From Acidobacteriota bacterium (lineage in GTDB: Bacteria > Acidobacteriota > UBA890 > WLXD01): a DNA stretch of 64,000 nt. Position numbers and translations under genes: made by a program. Under the pieces are notes generated by a model. The model was not told where the DNA came from. It saw only the letters and a program-made list of their open reading frames with translations, and did not search any database. The stretch is taken from assembly GCA_012103255.1 (NCBI GenBank), contig WLXD01000007.1:124001-188000 (forward strand). The letters are read 5' to 3'. This document shows, piece by piece, positions 1 to 11,617 of the stretch (the first letter of the stretch is position 1; the number at the start of each line of letters is the position of its first letter).

Positions 1-1
1 C

Positions 2-1054
2 GTCGCCGACGGTGCACTCGAGAACGCCGCAGCGCTCTTCGAGCCGCGCGACGCATGGTGGTACGTGCCCAACGAGCCAGGCCAGGCGAAGGGTCAGCCG
101 ACGCTCGGCAGCGACAGCTTCAAGACTCCCAACCCGGACTTCGGCGTGGCTTTCACCTACTTCCTGAGTGAGGTACCCAAGACCGCCGCCGAACAGCGCC
201 GCGACCGCGAAGCCGCTGCGCGGGAAACCGGCGACGATGCTCCGTTCCCCGGCTACGACCTGCTACGCGAAGAGGCGGCGGAGAGCTCACCTCGCGCGCT
301 CCTCCTGGTGCGCGATTCCAGCGGTAGCCCCGTGCGGTGGATCGAGGGACCTGCACGTGCCGGTGTACACCGCGTGAATTGGGACCTACGTCACCCCGCA
401 CCGAATCCCATCGATCTGAGCGTGCCAGGTTTCCAACCACCGTGGGCAGGCAGCCCGGTCGGACCACTTGCGGCGCCCGGCACCTACAGCGTCGAGCTGA
501 TGCTGGTGGCCGGCGGCGAAGCCCAGGCGCTGGCTGAACCTCAGATGTTCGAGGTTCGACCAGTCCCGAACATCCCCGGCCAACCCGACTTCAATGCCAT
601 CGCCGCGTTCCAGTCGGAGGTCGCGGAGGCCCGTCGCCAGGTGGCGGCTGCTGGTGCGCAGATCGGGGAGGCCCGCAACAAGCTCCGGTTCATGCGAGCC
701 GCCCTGCTGGAAACGCCCGATGCAGACGCGTCCTTGTTTGGTCGCCTCGACGGCCTGGAGCGCTCACTCACGGCACTGCAGACTCGACTGTTCGGAGATC
801 CGATCCGCGGCCAGCTCAACGAGCCCGGCGAGCCCTCGATCGCCGGCCGCATTGGCCGGGTCTACGGCAATGTCACCTCGACGCGTTTCCCGGCCACGGC
901 GACACAGCAACAGAGCTACGAGATCGGACTTGCCGCGTTCGAGACGTTCCGTGGCGACCTCGACGCGGTACTCGATGGCGATGTCGCCCAACTCGAGGCC
1001 GATCTCGAAGCAGCCGGCGCGCCATACACGCCGGGCCGGCGCGGCATGCGCTAG
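2..1054 (+). CDS. VPS10/BNR-type repeat protein, C-terminal fragment
   Basis: The reading frame is open from base 2, so only the last ~350 residues are visible and the true start lies left of the window. The fragment has the tail typical of sortilin-like (VPS10/BNR) secreted proteins. It begins with a segment reading FKTPNPDFGVAFTYFL, followed by a V/I-R-x-I-EGPA...HRVNWDLRHPAPNP segment that looks like an immunoglobulin-like beta-sandwich (about residues 110-190). A helical, coiled-coil-rich end follows (about 200-340). The C-terminal layout resembles the full-length paralogue at 51179-54460, which ends in a similar helical domain. The propeller repeats themselves are outside the window. The protein is probably extracytoplasmic and its substrate is unknown. 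The next gene begins 110 bp downstream. Confidence 0.8.
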   Translation, partial: VADGALENAAALFEPRDAWWYVPNEPGQAKGQPTLGSDSFKTPNPDFGVAFTYFLSEVPKTAAEQRRDREAAARETGDDAPFPGYDLLREEAAESSPRALLLVRDSSGSPVRWIEGPARAGVHRVNWDLRHPAPNPIDLSVPGFQPPWAGSPVGPLAAPGTYSVELMLVAGGEAQALAEPQMFEVRPVPNIPGQPDFNAIAAFQSEVAEARRQVAAAGAQIGEARNKLRFMRAALLETPDADASLFGRLDGLERSLTALQTRLFGDPIRGQLNEPGEPSIAGRIGRVYGNVTSTRFPATATQQQSYEIGLAAFETFRGDLDAVLDGDVAQLEADLEAAGAPYTPGRRGMR

Positions 1055-1088
1055 ACCCGGCTGCCTTCTACTTGCATCCGAAACTCAG

Positions 1089-1128
1089 GCTATGTAGAGT
1101 TTCACACAGCTATGTAGAGTTCCATATA
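1089..1128. promoter_or_regulatory. Tandem 20-bp direct repeat upstream of a PadR gene
   Basis: Two adjacent copies (1089-1108 and 1109-1128) share 17 of 20 bases and both begin GCTATGTAGAGTT. The second copy contains TATG-N8-CATA, the general layout of PadR operators. It lies 37-76 bp before the PadR start at 1165. It is probably an operator/promoter region for the PadR-permease pair; binding is inferred. Confidence 0.5.
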
Positions 1129-1164
1129 GACCTGCCTGAAAAGAAACCTTGCTGGAGTGCCCGG

Positions 1165-1476
1165 ATGAGCCAGCCTCGCATCACCTACCCCGGAGCCTGC
1201 GTATTGCAGGCCGTTGCCCGCGGCTGCCGGTACGGCTTCGACATCATGGATTTCGCCGGACTGCCGAGCGGCACGGTCTACCCGATCCTGCGGCGCTACG
1301 AAGCGCTCGGGCTGCTGCGTTCCGACTGGGAAGAGACTGACAACGCCCACGCGAAGGGGCGGCCACGCCGCCGCAACTACGAACTCACCCTCGATGGTGA
1401 AGCCGCGCTGCAGCGCGCCGCGGAGCGATTCGCGCTGCATCAGCGCATCTTCGCGCCCGAGGAAGCGCAGGGCTAG
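1165..1476 (+). CDS. PadR family transcriptional regulator
   Basis: A 103-residue winged-helix protein with the PadR pattern. The recognition-helix region reads GLPSGTVYPILRRYEALGLL (about residues 30-50) and is followed by a basic wing (GRPRRRNYELT). The frame is open upstream to 1072, but the ATG at 1165 (MSQPRITYPGAC) gives the usual PadR length and keeps the direct repeat outside the gene. The stop is two bases before the ADOP permease start at 1479, so the two are surely co-transcribed. By analogy with other PadR-ADOP pairs it should repress its own operon and respond to a ligand related to the permease. The effector cannot be read from the sequence. Confidence 0.85.
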   Translation: MSQPRITYPGACVLQAVARGCRYGFDIMDFAGLPSGTVYPILRRYEALGLLRSDWEETDNAHAKGRPRRRNYELTLDGEAALQRAAERFALHQRIFAPEEAQG

Positions 1477-1478
1477 CG

Positions 1479-4112
1479 ATGGATCGCCCCTTCACCTACC
1501 GCAGCCTCGGTGTCGGCCTGCGCCTGTGCGCCGCAGTCGTGCCGGCGCCGAATCGGGCTCGATGGCTCGAAGAGTGGCGCGCCGAGGTCTGGCATGCCCT
1601 GCAGCACGGAAGTAGGCCCTCCGCGGTACGGCGCGCGCTGGGTGCGCCGCGCGACGCGCTCTGGAGCCGCAGACCGACTCGACTCGACACCCCCTCCCCG
1701 CCCGGATCCCCCCGCCGAGGAATCGACGCCTTGATGCAAGACATTCGTTACGCGCTGCGGTCGTTGCTACGACGCCCGGTATTCACCCTGACAGCCATCC
1801 TGATGTTGGCTGCGGGCATCGGCGCCAACGCCGCGCTCTTCGGCGCGATCAAACATGCGCTCTTCGAGCCCCTGCCGTGGGAGGCGCCTGAGCGACTCAT
1901 CGCCCTCTACGAGAACCGGCCGCTTCAGGAAGGGCGCGACCGCAACAGCGTCTCCCTACTCGATCTCGATGACTGGCGCGACCGATCCGAGAGCTTCGAG
2001 TCGATGACGGCGTTCAGCTATCAGCGGCTTGCCTACACGGCTTCCGATACCACACCGATCAGCCTGGTCGGGGCGGAGGTCGACTGGCACTTCTTCTCGA
2101 CGCTCGGAATCCTGCCCGCGTTGGGGCGCAACTTCACCGCGTCCGACGACGAACCTGGCGCAAATCCCACCGTGATCCTGAGCCACGGCCTCTGGCAGGA
2201 ACTATTCGCGGGAGCGGCGGACGTTGTAGGCCAGGAGATGACTCTCAACGAGCTGTCGCACACGATCATCGGCGTCATGCCCGACAAGCCTGTCTATTAC
2301 TTCCAGGCCCGGGCATGGGTCACGCTGCGGGTGGATCGCCCCGAGGTTTCGCGCGGCAACCACCGATTCCGTGCGTTTGGCCGCCTGCACGAAGGCATCG
2401 GTCTCGAGGCTGCTCGTGCTGAGCTGCAGGCCATTTCGCTCGACTTGGAGGAGGAGTTTCCGGACAACAACACCGGGCACTATGCGGCAGCTCATCGCTT
2501 CGAGGACGAGCTCGCCCGCAATCTCGGCAGCGGGCTGTGGATCGTTCTTGGGCTCGCGGCGGTCGTACTGCTGATCGTCTGCGCAAACATCGCGAACATG
2601 CAGCTTGCAAGCGCGCTCGCACGACAGCGCGAGGTGGCCGTCCGACTGGCGATCGGCGCCTCGCGACGTCGCATCGTCACCATGGTCCTGGTCGAGAGCG
2701 GGATCCTGGCGCTGGTTTCGGCAACCCTCGGCCTCGGGCTCGCCCGATTGCTCGCGGATCTCGTCGTGCCGCCGCCGGCCTGGCAAGTCGGCAGTACCGT
2801 GGACGGTTCAGTGTTCGTTTTCGCGTTCGGTCTGGCGCTGGGCACCAGCATCCTATTCGGTCTGATTCCAGCAATGCGCTTAAGTCGCGGCGACGTCTTC
2901 GATGCGATTCGCGATGGTGGTCGCGCTCTGGGTTCCGGTCGCACCCGCCTTCGCGGGTTCCTCGTCGCAACGGAGGTCGCCCTGGCAGTCGTCCTCGTTG
3001 CGGGCGCTGGACTTCTGCTCCGAAGTGTCACCGCACTGGGCGAGGTTGAACTCGGCTTCGGCGAACCTGACGCCGTCGCCGCCCAGATCGATCTCCCCAT
3101 CGCCTCGTATCCAGAGCCAGAACAACGCGCTGCTTTCTTCCGTGAAGTCGTCGACGAGATGGAGTCGATCCCGGGAGTCACGGATGCCGGCACAACAGAC
3201 ACGCTACCGCTCGTGGGCTCGCGCTCGTCATCCACGTTCCGGATCGAGGGCCGGGAACAGCCGGACAACCCGGACAGCTGGTCGACATCTCGACACAGCG
3301 TCACGCCGGGCTACACAGATGCGCTCGGCATCGAACTCGTCCGTGGAAGAACCCTCCAGGACTCGGACAATGCGGACAGCGAGTTCGTCACGGTTGTCAA
3401 CGACACCTTCGTTGATCGCTTCTTCCCCGAAGGTGGCGCGATCGGCGCGCGCATCAGCTTGTGGGGCGACTGGCATCGAATTGTCGGCGTCGTCCGCGGG
3501 GTCCGCCACGACGATGTTCGTACGCCACCGGAACCCGAGGCCTACTTCCCGGCCCAGCAACTCGGCACGCCGACGTTTGCGTGGGTGGTGATGCGACGCG
3601 ACAACCCCCAACTGGATCTCGCGCCGATCGTGCGCGCGAAGATGGCAGACCTCGACCCGACATTGCCCATAGCCCGCGTCTTCGTGATTCGTGATCTGGT
3701 CGATCAATCCATGCGATCAACGCAGCGTCTCTCGCGGATCGTCACGGCGTTCGGCACCCTTGCCTTGCTGATCGCGGCGATGGGGCTGTACGGGGTCATC
3801 AGCTACGCCGTCGGCCAGCGACAGAACGAGATCGGTCTGCGAATGGCGCTCGGCAGTACCGCACGCAACGTGGTGGCGCTCGTCGTGACCCAGGGCATGA
3901 CTCTGGTCGGAGTCGGCCTGGGCTCCGGAATCGCGATCGCGCTGTTCGCCGGCCCTTTGCTAGCCGATGTGCTTTACGGCGTGGAACCGAGGGACGTGGT
4001 CTCGATGCTGAGTGCGGCAGGCACGCTGGGCCTGGTCGCATTCTTCGCAACCCTCCTTCCTGCGGTGCGCGCTGCGCGCATCGATCCGGCGGGCACGCTC
4101 CGCGGCGACTAG
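1479..4112 (+). CDS. ADOP family ABC-type permease (MacB/FtsX duplicated)
   Basis: 877 residues. The first ~85 residues are a cytoplasmic prefix with an EEWRAE motif. Next comes QDIRYALRSLLRRP and the first transmembrane helix (~100-125) leading into a MacB-type periplasmic domain. A bundle of three helices follows (~350-475; CANIANMQLA and LAIGASRRRIV mark the FtsX signature). A second periplasmic domain and a second FtsX bundle (~755-870; NEIGLRMALGS) complete the duplication. This is the ADOP layout, in which one polypeptide carries the equivalent of two MacB permeases. The family normally has no adjacent ATPase, and none is present here. A second possible start is the ATG at 1734 (MQDIRYAL), but the prefix is conserved in the family, so 1479 is preferred. 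Substrate unknown. Confidence 0.92.
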   Translation: MDRPFTYRSLGVGLRLCAAVVPAPNRARWLEEWRAEVWHALQHGSRPSAVRRALGAPRDALWSRRPTRLDTPSPPGSPRRGIDALMQDIRYALRSLLRRPVFTLTAILMLAAGIGANAALFGAIKHALFEPLPWEAPERLIALYENRPLQEGRDRNSVSLLDLDDWRDRSESFESMTAFSYQRLAYTASDTTPISLVGAEVDWHFFSTLGILPALGRNFTASDDEPGANPTVILSHGLWQELFAGAADVVGQEMTLNELSHTIIGVMPDKPVYYFQARAWVTLRVDRPEVSRGNHRFRAFGRLHEGIGLEAARAELQAISLDLEEEFPDNNTGHYAAAHRFEDELARNLGSGLWIVLGLAAVVLLIVCANIANMQLASALARQREVAVRLAIGASRRRIVTMVLVESGILALVSATLGLGLARLLADLVVPPPAWQVGSTVDGSVFVFAFGLALGTSILFGLIPAMRLSRGDVFDAIRDGGRALGSGRTRLRGFLVATEVALAVVLVAGAGLLLRSVTALGEVELGFGEPDAVAAQIDLPIASYPEPEQRAAFFREVVDEMESIPGVTDAGTTDTLPLVGSRSSSTFRIEGREQPDNPDSWSTSRHSVTPGYTDALGIELVRGRTLQDSDNADSEFVTVVNDTFVDRFFPEGGAIGARISLWGDWHRIVGVVRGVRHDDVRTPPEPEAYFPAQQLGTPTFAWVVMRRDNPQLDLAPIVRAKMADLDPTLPIARVFVIRDLVDQSMRSTQRLSRIVTAFGTLALLIAAMGLYGVISYAVGQRQNEIGLRMALGSTARNVVALVVTQGMTLVGVGLGSGIAIALFAGPLLADVLYGVEPRDVVSMLSAAGTLGLVAFFATLLPAVRAARIDPAGTLRGD

Positions 4113-4162
4113 TCTCCGGGCGCTGCTGCGGACACCCGGTAAATTGGGGGGACTTGCACTGA

Positions 4163-4197
4163 TATATCGGTGACCGATACACTCGGCCACCGATATA
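4163..4197. promoter_or_regulatory. PadR operator, interleaved inverted repeats
   Basis: TATATCGGTG (4163-4172) and CACCGATATA (4188-4197) are perfect 10-bp inverted arms. Inside them TATCGGT-G-ACCGATA (4165-4179) forms a second, tight 7-1-7 palindrome, so there are three half-sites of the word ACCGATA. The site ends 24 bp before the PadR start at 4222, the position expected for autorepression. That PadR is the ligand is inferred from position. Confidence 0.7.
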
Positions 4198-4221
4198 GCA
4201 ATCCCCCTCGAGAACCGTTCG

Positions 4222-4553
4222 ATGCCTCGGCGAACACCGCGCAAGCTCCTCACACCCGCAGCGCTTCATATCTTGCTCACGCTGGCCGATGGCGACCAGC
4301 ACGGCTACGCCATCCGTGCGGCCGTCGAGACGCGCACCGGCGGTGAACTCGAATTAGGCCCCGGAACGCTCTACGAGGCCCTGCATCGCATGGTCGAATC
4401 GGGCTGGATCCGCGCAGTCGCACCGGATGAGCGCCGCAAGGTATACGCGCTCACGGTGGCGGGCCGCGCCGAGCTCGACGACGAACTACGTCGCCTCGAC
4501 GCAATCATCACGTACGCCCGAAACAACGCGCTCCTGCCGGACGGCACGGAGTC

Positions 4554-4557
<4 letters not shown>
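4222..4557 (+). CDS. PadR family transcriptional regulator
   Basis: 111 residues beginning MPRRTPRKLLTPAALHIL. It shows the classic PadR core: LTLADGDQHGYAI, then GPGTLYEALHRMVESGWI as recognition helix, and a wing with RRKVYALT. The ATG start at 4222 fits the family length and sits just after the palindromic operator. Its stop overlaps the start of the permease at 4554 by four bases (ATGA), so translation is coupled. It most likely represses this two-gene operon through the operator at 4163-4197. Confidence 0.92.
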
Positions 4558-7235
<2,678 letters not shown>

Positions 7236-7282
7236 GCGTCGAGCAACGTGGTGCGATCGCAACCTCCACCGGGAGCAAGACC

Positions 7283-7744
7283 GTGACCGCATCGCGCACG
7301 CAGGCCCGCATGGTCGGCATCAATCATGTCGCGCTCGAGGTCGGCAACCTCGACGAGGCACTCGAGTTCTACGGCCAGTTCCTGGAGATCCGGTTCCGCA
7401 ACCGGTTCTCCAGAATGGCCTTCCTCGACATGGGCGATCAGTTCATCGCGGTTGCCCAGCACGACAACCCGAATTCCGATGAGGAACGTCACTTCGGGCT
7501 GGTCGTGGACGATATGGCGCTGGTCCGGCGACGCCTGAAGGAACTCGGCGCCGACATCCTGGACACGAGCGGACTCGAGTTCCGCGACCCTTGGGGCAAT
7601 CGGATCCAGATCGTCGAGTACGGCGATATCCAGTTCAGCAAGACCGACGCTGTACTACGCGGGCTTGCCATGGACGACTTGACGAAAACAGACGCCGCCC
7701 GCCAGGAACTCGCGGACAAGGGCATGGGCGAAGACGCCGACTAA
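7283..7744 (+). CDS. VOC (glyoxalase/bleomycin resistance) family protein
   Basis: A single VOC fold of about 130 residues opening MVGINHVALEVGNLDEALEF, with RHFGLVVDDMALVRRRL in the middle and FRDPWGNRIQIVEY at the end of the domain. This fits a small metal-binding dioxygenase or lyase-type protein. Candidate metal ligands are the early His (INHV), the His in RHFGL and the Glu in QIVEY. The frame is open further upstream inside the permease, but the GTG at 7283 has GGGAG just before it and gives a 153-residue protein; the ATG at 7310 is the alternative. A charged ~25-residue tail extends beyond the fold. Substrate unknown. Confidence 0.85.
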   Translation: MTASRTQARMVGINHVALEVGNLDEALEFYGQFLEIRFRNRFSRMAFLDMGDQFIAVAQHDNPNSDEERHFGLVVDDMALVRRRLKELGADILDTSGLEFRDPWGNRIQIVEYGDIQFSKTDAVLRGLAMDDLTKTDAARQELADKGMGEDAD

Positions 7745-7905
7745 CAGCCCGGGCGAACGGTGTTCGTCAGTCCACGGAAGACCAGGAATGCGCCGGCCAG
7801 CAGTGCGATCGCGGCCGCGGCCGTTTCCCCCTGGGTGCCTCGCCAGATGCCGAGACCAACGGCGCCGGCGCCGAGCAAAATGGCGATCAGACTCTTTATC
7901 CGCAT
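7741..7905 (-). CDS. Small two-helix membrane protein
   Basis: A 54-residue frame starting at the ATG at 7903-7905 with GGAGGG upstream (11 bases between it and the ATG). The protein begins MRIKSLIAILLGAGAVGLGI, has a short polar turn with WRGTQGE, then a second hydrophobic stretch AAAAIALLAGAFLVFRGL. The pattern of two short membrane helices with a basic N-terminus and alanine/glycine-rich faces supports a real gene. It converges on the VOC gene with a 4-base overlap of stop codons and lies downstream of the FTR1 gene on the same strand (63 bp gap), so it may be the second gene of that transcript. No family recognised. Confidence 0.55.
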   Translation of the reverse strand: MRIKSLIAILLGAGAVGLGIWRGTQGETAAAAIALLAGAFLVFRGLTNTVRPGC

Positions 7906-7968
7906 AGGATCGCGGGCCCTCCGGTTGGGGTAACAACTCGGAGTCTAGCCCAGGAAGCCGGCTGACTC

Positions 7969-8730
7969 TCAGGCGCCAGCGCGCTGGCGCGGTGGTCGCA
8001 GCGCCGCCACGGCGAGCCACGCCATCGGCAACAGCACGAGCCCATAGGTGAGCCACTGCCCGTAGCGACCGTCCGGCCCATAGGGCTCGGTCGCCCAGTG
8101 GATGGCTTCGCTGCCCGGAAACAGATTGGCCTCGCTGAGCTCATGGATGCCGTACATGAAAAGCTGCACGACGAAGACGAGCAGGAACACGGCCGTAACT
8201 TGAAAGAAGAGCCCCAGGTTGATGCGGTGCCCATAGCGCCCCCACATCAGCGCTACGCCGGCGGCGAGAAGAACGCCCGCTACCGCGCCGGTGAACAGGC
8301 TCATCGAGCCGATCTGGAAGAGAATCGTGTTCATGAGCAATGCGGTCTCGATGCCCTCGCGAGAGATCATCAACACCGTAAACCCGAACACTCCGGCGAA
8401 TGCCGCCCAGCCGCTCTTCTGAGCCGAGGCCTCGACACGATTTTCGATATCGCGCTTGATGGTCTTGGCCGCGCGCCACATGTGGATTGTCAGCGACAGC
8501 ACGAGAACCGCGGCGACGAGAGCCAGGATTCCCTCCCAGAGCGCCTGATTCTGAGCCCGTGCAAAGAGAGTCCATGCGGTCGCACTCACCACCAACGCTC
8601 CACCGATACCCCAGTAGACGGCGGGCACCAGATCGAAAGAACCTCGGCGCCGCAGATAAGCGAGAGTGATCGCGATGATCAGAAACGCCTCGAGCCCCTC
8701 GCGGAGGGTGATCACAAATGCCTGCAGCAA
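7969..8730 (-). CDS. FTR1 family iron permease
   Basis: About 253 residues with seven likely membrane helices and two FTR1 iron-binding motifs: REGLE in the first helix (~residue 10-14) and REGIE near ~119-123. These R-E-x-x-E motifs define the Ftr1/EfeU high-affinity iron permeases of the inner membrane. The frame extends to an ATG at 8874, but that would read through a perfect palindrome. The TTG at 8730 starts exactly at the family N-terminus (LLQAFVITLREGLEAFL), so it is preferred. No EfeO, EfeB or multicopper oxidase partner is next to it. A Fur-like palindrome 74 bp upstream suggests iron control. Confidence 0.88.
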   Translation of the reverse strand: MLQAFVITLREGLEAFLIIAITLAYLRRRGSFDLVPAVYWGIGGALVVSATAWTLFARAQNQALWEGILALVAAVLVLSLTIHMWRAAKTIKRDIENRVEASAQKSGWAAFAGVFGFTVLMISREGIETALLMNTILFQIGSMSLFTGAVAGVLLAAGVALMWGRYGHRINLGLFFQVTAVFLLVFVVQLFMYGIHELSEANLFPGSEAIHWATEPYGPDGRYGQWLTYGLVLLPMAWLAVAALRPPRQRAGA

Positions 8731-8803
8731 GGTGCTTCTCGCTTTCTGTCGGGGAAGGGGTGCCCAGATCCGAACACCCCCGGGGTGGGCTGAACCCCTA
8801 TCT

Positions 8804-8824
8804 AATTGAGAACCCGTCTCAATT
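8804..8824. promoter_or_regulatory. Fur-like palindrome between FTR1 and an ADOP gene
   Basis: AATTGAGA-N5-TCTCAATT is a perfect 8-5-8 inverted repeat. Its TGAGAA...TCTCA core resembles the TGAgAAT-type half-sites of Fur boxes, without matching the central bases. It sits in the 240-bp divergent region, 74 bp upstream of FTR1 and 147 bp upstream of the ADOP start at 8971, so it could control either or both. Identification as a Fur site is inferred from the neighbour. Confidence 0.5.
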
Positions 8825-8970
8825 GCAAGCCACCAAAGACTCCTCGAAACGCGGCACTCCGTCTCGGACTTCACAGCCCGATGAAACTTTCCGGCGCTGG
8901 ACCGAGTCCTTCCAGTAGGACATCACGGCCGAACCCGCGCACTGCGCACCCTTCAACGAGCACAAATTCC

Positions 8971-11520
8971 ATGGAAACGATCTGGCAGGACTGTCGCTAC
9001 GCCGCCCGCATGCTGTGGAAGAACCCCGGGTTCACGGCGATTTCCGTGCTGGTGCTCGCCCTCGGAATCGGCGCCAACACGTCCGTGTTCACACTCATGA
9101 ACACGCTGCTCCTGCGGCCCATCGTTGCCGAGGCGCCAGAAGAACTCGTGGCTCTCTACAGCCGCAACACGGTTCGCCCGGGAACCTTCAGGGGAATGTC
9201 TTTCCCGAACTTCGAGGACATCCTCGAGTCGAACCAGACGTTCACCAACGTGTTCGCGCACGAGACGACGAACGTCGGGCTGCGCGAGGGCGATGCGACG
9301 ACACGCGTATTCGCCGAGATCGTTTCGCATAGCTACTTCGATACGCTCGGTGTTACTCCGCACCAAGGTCGATTCTTCACGGCTGAAGAATCACGTCCCG
9401 ACGCCGGAATCCCGGTCGCCGTTGTGAGCTATGAGTACTGGCGTCGACGCGGCCAGGACCCGGCGATGGTCGGGTCGACGATCACCGTCGGCGGGCGCGA
9501 ACTCGAGGTCGTGGGGATCACGCCGCGGTTCTTCACGGGCCGCATCGCCCTGCTCTCACCCCCCGTCTACTTGCCGGTCGGAATTCGTGCTGCCGCCTCC
9601 GGCTTCGGCCCCTCCATGGTCTCGCTTGCCGAGCGCTCCAATGGCGCGCTCATGGCCGTGGGTCGACTCCGCCCGGGAGTTGAGCTGGAGGAGGCAAACC
9701 GTCAACTCGAAGCACTCGGCGCCCGAATGGCCGAAGCCAACCCGGAAATCAACGGCGAGTACAGCCTGATGGCCGGGCCTCTCTCGCGCATGTCCATCAG
9801 CACCGAGCCGAGTGACGACGATGGCCTCGGTTCGGTGGCCGCGCTCATGCTCGGCATGACGGGCGTCGTGTTACTCATCGCCTGCATCAATCTCGCCAAC
9901 ATGCTGCTCGCGCGTGGCGCCACGCGGCAACGCGAGTTCGCGGTCCGCGCGGCCATCGGCGGCGATCGCAGTCGAATCCTCCGACAACTCCTCACTGAGG
10001 GCCTGCTCCTCGCCACGCTCGGCGGTGCCGCCGGAATGGTCGTGGCCTACTGGTCGAACACTCTTCTCGGCGCGTCGCTGAGCGAAGCGTTGTCGCTGAA
10101 CGGCCTCGTCGCAGAAATCGTCGTTCACTCTGCACCTGACGGCCGCGTCCTCCTGGCAACCGCAGGATTCTGCCTCCTGGGCACTCTTGCCTTTGGACTG
10201 GGGCCGGCATGGCGACAGTCACGACCAGATGTCATGGATGCGTTGCGCCACGACTCAGCCGACACCGGCGGCGCCGCAGCGGGGCGTCTGCTCAGCCGTC
10301 GCAACCTCCTGGTGGTCGCCCAGATTGCACTCTCGCTGGTACTGCTCGTTTCGGCGGGCCTGTTCGTCCGCGGTGCGATGGCCGCAGCCAACGTCGACCC
10401 GGGCTTCGAGCTCGAAGGTGGGCTGGCAGTGGAGATCGACGCGAGCCTGATCGGCTATGACGAGGAAAGCAGCAAGGACATGTACCGCCAGGCGCAGGAA
10501 CGAGTTCGCGCTCTGCCCGGGGTCGCCGCGGCAAGCGTTGCCAACAACATTCCCTTCGGGACCACATCCTCCGGTCGGCGCGTCCGACGCGCCGAAGACC
10601 TTCCGCAGGTGAATGCCGCGGGAGTTGAAGAAATCGAGACCGTCAGCTCTCGCTACAACGTGATCGGAACGGACTATTTCGCAGCTCTCGGCGTGCCGAT
10701 CCTGCGTGGACGCGACTTCACCCAGGCCGAGGCCGAGACCGACGGCGGGCCCGCTGTGGCGATCATCGATGAGCACCTCGCAGAGGAGCTGTGGCCAGGG
10801 CAGGATCCGGTCGGTCGCTTCATCGGTCTGGGTTCGACCCGTGACGCCGATGGCGGAGACGAAATCGAGATCGTGGGCCTTGTGCCCACAATCCGAGATG
10901 ACCTTTTCCCGCAGGAACTCGGTCCACATCTCTATGCGCCGTTCGGTCAGAACTTCCGGACCACCGTGCATTTGCACGTGAGAATGGCTGGCGTCGTTGA
11001 TGACACTCAGCTCAGTGACGCACTGCGCGATGTCCGCGCCGAGATCATCGCGGTCGACCCGCGCTTCCCGGTGGTGAGCATGAACACGCTGCAGGGATAC
11101 ATCCAATCCAGCCCGAGTCTCTGGATTGTCCGGGTCGGAGCCGCGATCTTCGGAGCTTTCGGTGCCCTCGCGCTGTTCCTCGCTGTGATCGGTGTGTATG
11201 GCGTCAAGGCCTACGCCGTGGCTCAGCGCACGCGGGAAATCGGCATCCGGAAAGCCCTCGGAGCCACTCAGGGCGGCACCCTGCGTCTGGTTCTGCGAGA
11301 AGGCATGGCCGTGGCCGTGGCCGGTCTCGGAGTCGGCCTCATCCTGGCTTTCGGCGTCGCCAGTCTCCTGAGCAGCCTGCTCTATGAGGTCAGTGCGACC
11401 GACCCGGTGACGTTCGCCTTCGCCGTCAGCGTCCTCGCCGGCGCGGCGTTCATGGCCACCTACATCCCGGCGCGCAGAGCAGCGCGTGTAGCTCCTGTTA
11501 CCGCGTTGCGAGCCGAATAG
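8971..11520 (+). CDS. ADOP family ABC-type permease without PadR partner
   Basis: 849 residues from the ATG at 8971 (METIWQDCRYAARMLWKNP). The frame is open back to 8806, but that part has no family-like sequence and is low in hydrophobics. This copy lacks the N-terminal prefix domain found in its paralogues and starts directly at the juxtamembrane helix. Both MacB domains and both FtsX bundles are present (CINLANMLLARGATRQRE ~310; TREIGIRKALGAT ~755). It is the only ADOP gene in the window with no PadR gene beside it and is divergent from FTR1. Its tail PARRAARVAPVTALRAE is typical. Confidence 0.92.
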   Translation: METIWQDCRYAARMLWKNPGFTAISVLVLALGIGANTSVFTLMNTLLLRPIVAEAPEELVALYSRNTVRPGTFRGMSFPNFEDILESNQTFTNVFAHETTNVGLREGDATTRVFAEIVSHSYFDTLGVTPHQGRFFTAEESRPDAGIPVAVVSYEYWRRRGQDPAMVGSTITVGGRELEVVGITPRFFTGRIALLSPPVYLPVGIRAAASGFGPSMVSLAERSNGALMAVGRLRPGVELEEANRQLEALGARMAEANPEINGEYSLMAGPLSRMSISTEPSDDDGLGSVAALMLGMTGVVLLIACINLANMLLARGATRQREFAVRAAIGGDRSRILRQLLTEGLLLATLGGAAGMVVAYWSNTLLGASLSEALSLNGLVAEIVVHSAPDGRVLLATAGFCLLGTLAFGLGPAWRQSRPDVMDALRHDSADTGGAAAGRLLSRRNLLVVAQIALSLVLLVSAGLFVRGAMAAANVDPGFELEGGLAVEIDASLIGYDEESSKDMYRQAQERVRALPGVAAASVANNIPFGTTSSGRRVRRAEDLPQVNAAGVEEIETVSSRYNVIGTDYFAALGVPILRGRDFTQAEAETDGGPAVAIIDEHLAEELWPGQDPVGRFIGLGSTRDADGGDEIEIVGLVPTIRDDLFPQELGPHLYAPFGQNFRTTVHLHVRMAGVVDDTQLSDALRDVRAEIIAVDPRFPVVSMNTLQGYIQSSPSLWIVRVGAAIFGAFGALALFLAVIGVYGVKAYAVAQRTREIGIRKALGATQGGTLRLVLREGMAVAVAGLGVGLILAFGVASLLSSLLYEVSATDPVTFAFAVSVLAGAAFMATYIPARRAARVAPVTALRAE

Positions 11521-11577
11521 GACCTCAACACCGTCTGCCCGGCCATGGTCGCATCGCCTTTTCTCGAGTTCTGTTTT

Positions 11578-11603
11578 ATTTCTTGACGAGTCAGTCAAGA
11601 AAT
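11578..11603. promoter_or_regulatory. TetR operator, copy 1
   Basis: ATTTCTTGAC and GTCAAGAAAT form perfect 10-bp arms around a 6-bp centre, ending 14 bp before the TetR start. A second 26-bp site with the same spacing and most of the same bases precedes the SDR gene (12223-12248). Position and length are as expected for a TetR dimer-pair operator. Confidence 0.75.
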
Positions 11604-11617
11604 AGTAAGTTCTGCCC

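Noticed and set aside
8806-8970. N-terminal extension of the ADOP gene upstream of 8971
   Set aside because: The extension has no prefix-domain features and runs over the palindrome at 8804-8824; the protein from 8971 begins where the family normally does.
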